Shown here: positions 61,260 to 64,000 of the stretch, one piece after another
Layout of the letters: each line of letters starts with the position of its first letter
How positions within the stretch are numbered: position 1 is the first letter of the stretch
Source of the DNA: Parendozoicomonas sp. Alg238-R29
GTDB taxonomy: Bacteria; Pseudomonadota; Gammaproteobacteria; Pseudomonadales; Endozoicomonadaceae
Length of the DNA: 64,000 nt
Reading direction: 5' to 3'
Assembly: GCF_947331445.1 (NCBI RefSeq)
Contig: NZ_CAMZOG010000005.1
Span: forward strand, 1-64,000
Notes under the pieces: generated by a model
Database searches by the model: none
What the model saw: only the letters and a program-made list of their open reading frames with translations
Told to the model about the DNA's origin: nothing
Made by a program: the position numbers and the translations under genes

Positions 61260-62012
61260 TCAAGCGCCGGTGTCAGTATCCGCAGGAAGAGTGGTATGAA
61301 TCATATAATTCACATCCAAATCTCTTTCTTGTAGCCAGTAACGCTTGGTTAAAGGGTTATAAAGCAGACCGGTAGAGTGATGTACGTCCAGTTCGGCCTT
61401 ACGACACCAGCTGGTTAACTCATGGGGGCGAATAAACTTCTTGAAGTCATGAGTGCCTTTCGGCAACAGGTTCAAAATATATTCCGCACCGGCAATGGCA
61501 AACAGCCAGGCTTTTGGATTACGGTTAATGGTGGAGAAGAAAACATGGCCTCCCGGCTTCACCAGCTTGGCACAGGCAGCAATAACCTTTGATGGATCTG
61601 GAACGTGCTCCAGCATCTCTAAGCAGGTTACAACGTCAAAGCTGGCCGGCTGGTCTTCTGCCAGTTGCTCAGCGGTGATCTGCTGGTAATTCACTTCAAC
61701 ACCACTTTCCAATCCGTGAAGTCGGGCGACGGAAAGAGGTGCTTCCCCCATATCAATGCCGGTAACTTTAGCACCCCGGCGAGCCATAGACTCACTGAGA
61801 ATGCCACCGCCACAGCCAACATCCAGAACGGTTTTTCCTGCCAGCCCTGCACGTTGGTCAATGTAGTCCAGTCTAAGCGGATTGATCTGGTGCAGTGGGC
61901 GGAACTCACTGTTCTGATCCCACCAGCGGCTGGCCAGAGCCTCAAACTTGGCTATTTCCTGATGGTCAACATTGCCCTGGTGGCCAGAATTGTTTTTGTG
62001 TCCTTCAGTCAT
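61260..62012 (-). CDS. ubiG: Ubiquinone biosynthesis O-methyltransferase
   Basis: UbiG performs both O-methylations of ubiquinone synthesis using SAM. The 250-residue protein has [20 protein letters not shown], then [13 protein letters not shown], motif [20 protein letters not shown], and [17 protein letters not shown] 62012 is chosen: it gives the normal UbiG N-terminus and lies ten bases after the stop of the upstream deaminase gene; the in-frame extension to 62069 would overlap that gene. Confidence 0.95.
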   Translation of the reverse strand: MTEGHKNNSGHQGNVDHQEIAKFEALASRWWDQNSEFRPLHQINPLRLDYIDQRAGLAGKTVLDVGCGGGILSESMARRGAKVTGIDMGEAPLSVARLHGLESGVEVNYQQITAEQLAEDQPASFDVVTCLEMLEHVPDPSKVIAACAKLVKPGGHVFFSTINRNPKAWLFAIAGAEYILNLLPKGTHDFKKFIRPHELTSWCRKAELDVHHSTGLLYNPLTKRYWLQERDLDVNYMIHTTLPADTDTGA

Positions 62013-62022
62013 GTCTTTCTGC

Positions 62023-63381
62023 TTATCCCTGACGGCTTGCGGATATACGTTTCTGCCATTCACCGGCACGTTGTTTCAGCCAGGCTTCGTCCAGTGTAGT
62101 AAGATGGCGGTCTTCCATCAGCACTTTACCGTTTACCCAAACGTGAGTGAACTGGTTGCGATTGGCGGTGTAAATTAGTTGAGAAACTGGGTTGTATACG
62201 GGCAGGTTTTCTAGCTCATTCATGGCGATAGCTGCGATATCAGCCTGCTTACCAACTTCAAGGCTACCGGTCTGGTTTTCAATGCCCATGGCCCGGGCGC
62301 CATTAATTGTGGCAGCTTCAAGTGCTCCCCATGCGCTGAGAGCGGTTGCATCTTGACCAACGGCTTTGGCGAGAAGTGATGCTGTACGGGTTTCGCCAAG
62401 CATGTCGAGATCGTTGTTGCTGGCGCAGCCGTCGGTACCAATGGCCACGTTAATACCAGCCTGTTGAAGCCGGGCGATAGGACTAAAGCCGCTGGCAAGT
62501 TTCAGGTTGGATTCCGGGCAGTGAAGAACGCTGCAGCCATTTTGGGCAATCAACTGGATTTCCGCCTCGTTCAGTTGCGTCATATGAGTGCACTGAAGGC
62601 GGGGAGAAAGGAATCCGAGATCGGCCAGTCGGCGCAGAGGGCGCATACCTGTTTTTTCAACGGCTTCGCTGACTTCCAGGGCGCTTTCGTGGATGTGCAT
62701 CTGCACGTTAACATCCAGTTGCTCAGACAGAGTAATAATTTCTTTTATTGGACCGTCGCTGACAGAGTATGGCGCGTGGGGACCAAAGCCCACCAGAATA
62801 CTGTCTTGATTACGAAACAGGTCGACGACTTCCAGACCTTTGTAAATATAGTTGGCTGCGTCTTTCGCCCAATTGGTGGGGAAGTCCAGTACCGGAAACA
62901 CCAGCTGGCAGCGCATGCCACCTTCCAGTGCAGCGTGGCCAGCGGCATCCGGGTAAAAGTAGTTATCACTGAATGTTGTGGTGCCGCCGCGAATCATTTC
63001 TGCCATGGCCAGGCGCGTACCATCGTGAACAAAATCTTCGTTTACAAACTGACCTTCAGCAGGCCAGATGTGATCATTTAACCATTCCATAATGGGCAGG
63101 TCATCAGACATGCCCCGGAACAGACTCATGGCGGCATGGCCGTGGGTGTTGATGAAGCCGGGTATCAGTGCGTGGTCACTGAGAGTCTGGGTATTATCCG
63201 CAGACCATTGAATTTTTGCTTCCGATGTTGGCAATATGGCGGCAATCTGTCCATTCACTACGGCCAGAGAGTGGTCTTCCAGAATGGCTTTGGAGCCATC
63301 CACGGTGATAATCCAGCGTGCATGAATCAGGGTATCCGCATGCTGTTTCTCATGGTTGTTGTTTATTGCTGAGGTGGTCAT
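62023..63381 (-). CDS. TRZ/ATZ-family amidohydrolase (MTA/SAH deaminase-like)
   Basis: A 452-residue metal-dependent amidohydrolase with the metal-binding [13 protein letters not shown] near residue 80, HIHESALEV, and [10 protein letters not shown]. The nearest characterised group deaminates 5-methylthioadenosine and S-adenosylhomocysteine (MtaD); other members act on S-triazines or guanine, so the exact substrate is an assumption. It is the first gene of the operon and is divergent from gyrA, the arrangement seen in pseudomonads. Confidence 0.88.
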   Translation of the reverse strand: MTTSAINNNHEKQHADTLIHARWIITVDGSKAILEDHSLAVVNGQIAAILPTSEAKIQWSADNTQTLSDHALIPGFINTHGHAAMSLFRGMSDDLPIMEWLNDHIWPAEGQFVNEDFVHDGTRLAMAEMIRGGTTTFSDNYFYPDAAGHAALEGGMRCQLVFPVLDFPTNWAKDAANYIYKGLEVVDLFRNQDSILVGFGPHAPYSVSDGPIKEIITLSEQLDVNVQMHIHESALEVSEAVEKTGMRPLRRLADLGFLSPRLQCTHMTQLNEAEIQLIAQNGCSVLHCPESNLKLASGFSPIARLQQAGINVAIGTDGCASNNDLDMLGETRTASLLAKAVGQDATALSAWGALEAATINGARAMGIENQTGSLEVGKQADIAAIAMNELENLPVYNPVSQLIYTANRNQFTHVWVNGKVLMEDRHLTTLDEAWLKQRAGEWQKRISASRQG

Positions 63382-63501
63382 TTGTCATATCCACATTCTG
63401 GCTTTTTCCGAGTATACCTGAATCAAGCGCGCAGCGAGCAGGTGTGAAGCGGGAAAGATATCGTTTTATTGCCGGAAGTGTTTGAATAGCAAGCAGATAG
63501 A

Positions 63502-63532
63502 TTGAGTAGGTACCCCCTGATTGTGGTATGAT
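63502..63532 (+). promoter_or_regulatory. Likely gyrA promoter
   Basis: An extended -10, TG-G-TATGAT, ends at 63532, with TTGAGT at 63502-63507 (19-base spacing) as a loose -35. It leaves a leader of about 125 bases before gyrA. Confidence 0.5.
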
Positions 63533-63665
63533 TTACCGCTTTGCAGTTGGATGTCGCAGTAGCAGACAAAACGCTGGGCATATTTAGGCGTTTAATACCG
63601 TGGTAACCCCGTGAGCGCGGGACGCTCCGGGTGACGATAGGCTTTTCAAGGATTTTTAGGCACTT

Positions 63666-64000
63666 ATGGTAGATACAGCAAACCAAATTCTACCGGTCAA
63701 CATCGAAGACGAACTCAAGCAGTCATACCTTGACTATGCGATGAGCGTTATCGTGGGCCGGGCATTGCCGGATGTGCGTGACGGTCTCAAACCGGTTCAT
63801 AGGCGCGTGCTGTTCGCCATGAACGAGCTTTCCAACGATTGGAATAAGCCCTACAAGAAGTCTGCTCGTGTTGTTGGTGATGTGATCGGTAAATATCACC
63901 CTCATGGTGACTCTGCGGTTTACGACACCATTGTCCGTATGGCTCAGGATTTCTCTCTGCGCTATCCGCTGGTGGATGGTCAGGGGAACTTCGGTTCCAT
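63666..64000 (+). CDS. gyrA: DNA gyrase subunit A, N-terminal part
   Basis: The gene runs off the right edge. The visible 111 residues are a typical GyrA N-terminus ([20 protein letters not shown], then [19 protein letters not shown]). The quinolone-resistance region [20 protein letters not shown] has Ser83 and Asp87, the wild-type, quinolone-sensitive residues in E. coli numbering. The catalytic Tyr lies beyond the window. The start ATG follows aggcactt, without a strong ribosome-binding site. Confidence 0.97.
   Translation, partial: MVDTANQILPVNIEDELKQSYLDYAMSVIVGRALPDVRDGLKPVHRRVLFAMNELSNDWNKPYKKSARVVGDVIGKYHPHGDSAVYDTIVRMAQDFSLRYPLVDGQGNFGS

Overview
The window looks like the chromosome of a host-associated marine gammaproteobacterium; Endozoicomonas or a close relative is my best guess (inference, no search was run). 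The right end carries the housekeeping block gyrA / TRZ-ATZ deaminase / ubiG / mupP / yciK in the order familiar from Pseudomonas and relatives. Spermidine is made by the carboxyspermidine route. Scattered among ordinary genes are very large or eukaryote-like proteins, intergenic palindromes, IS remnants and decayed motility and transport genes, which suits a symbiont or pathogen with a genome in flux.

Layout. 0-1.1 kb: a cut gene, a small BTB/POZ-like protein and the tail of an IS4-family transposase, with a 19-bp inverted repeat on both sides of the BTB gene. 1.1-8.7 kb: one 2508-residue protein with one intact and one degenerate midasin/RNF213-type AAA module plus a transglutaminase-like Cys-His-Asp domain. 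8.8-11 kb: a truncated adenylate-forming enzyme, an orphan hydrophobic protein, a 152-bp MITE-like palindrome and dsbB. 11.3-15.3 kb: deaD, then the psuG-psuK pseudouridine pair on the other strand. 15.3-16.7 kb: a motAB pair decayed by an internal deletion and frameshifts. 16.9-20 kb: a secreted or membrane protein with an AIG1/GIMAP-like P-loop, a BASS transporter pseudogene and a ProQ/FinO protein. 20.2-27.8 kb: a 2548-residue helical-repeat/coiled-coil protein. 27.8-33.8 kb: trmN, an iron alcohol dehydrogenase, an orphan coiled-coil gene, and feoABC with an FNR-like site upstream. 33.8-41.4 kb: orphan and candidate effector genes, ending with an 816-residue protein that has polyproline followed by two WH2-type actin-binding motifs. 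41.4-48.8 kb: a glutaredoxin-like gene, rlmF, and a complete mksF-mksE-mksB-mksG (Wadjet-type) condensin operon. 48.9-54.5 kb: a Yip1 protein, an orphan membrane protein, a YjiK-like protein, a lone cytochrome P450 and a duplicated HAD phosphatase. 54.6-59.4 kb: the polyamine genes nspC, carboxy(nor)spermidine dehydrogenase and speA. 59.6-64 kb: the yciK-mupP-ubiG-deaminase operon and the start of gyrA.

How they fit together. The mks genes form one operon expected to act on plasmid DNA or chromosome organisation. speA, the dehydrogenase and nspC supply the spermidine pathway except for an agmatine-to-putrescine step and the aspartate-semialdehyde supply. feoABC imports ferrous iron. The giant and eukaryote-like proteins are spread singly, each with its own spacing, which is how secreted effectors are often arranged; their secretion is inferred and not shown. 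The clearest candidates for something new are the WH2 protein, the AAA-transglutaminase giant, the AIG1-like protein, and a 14-bp promoter motif shared by two unrelated orphan genes 20 kb apart. No tRNA, rRNA or CRISPR array was seen.
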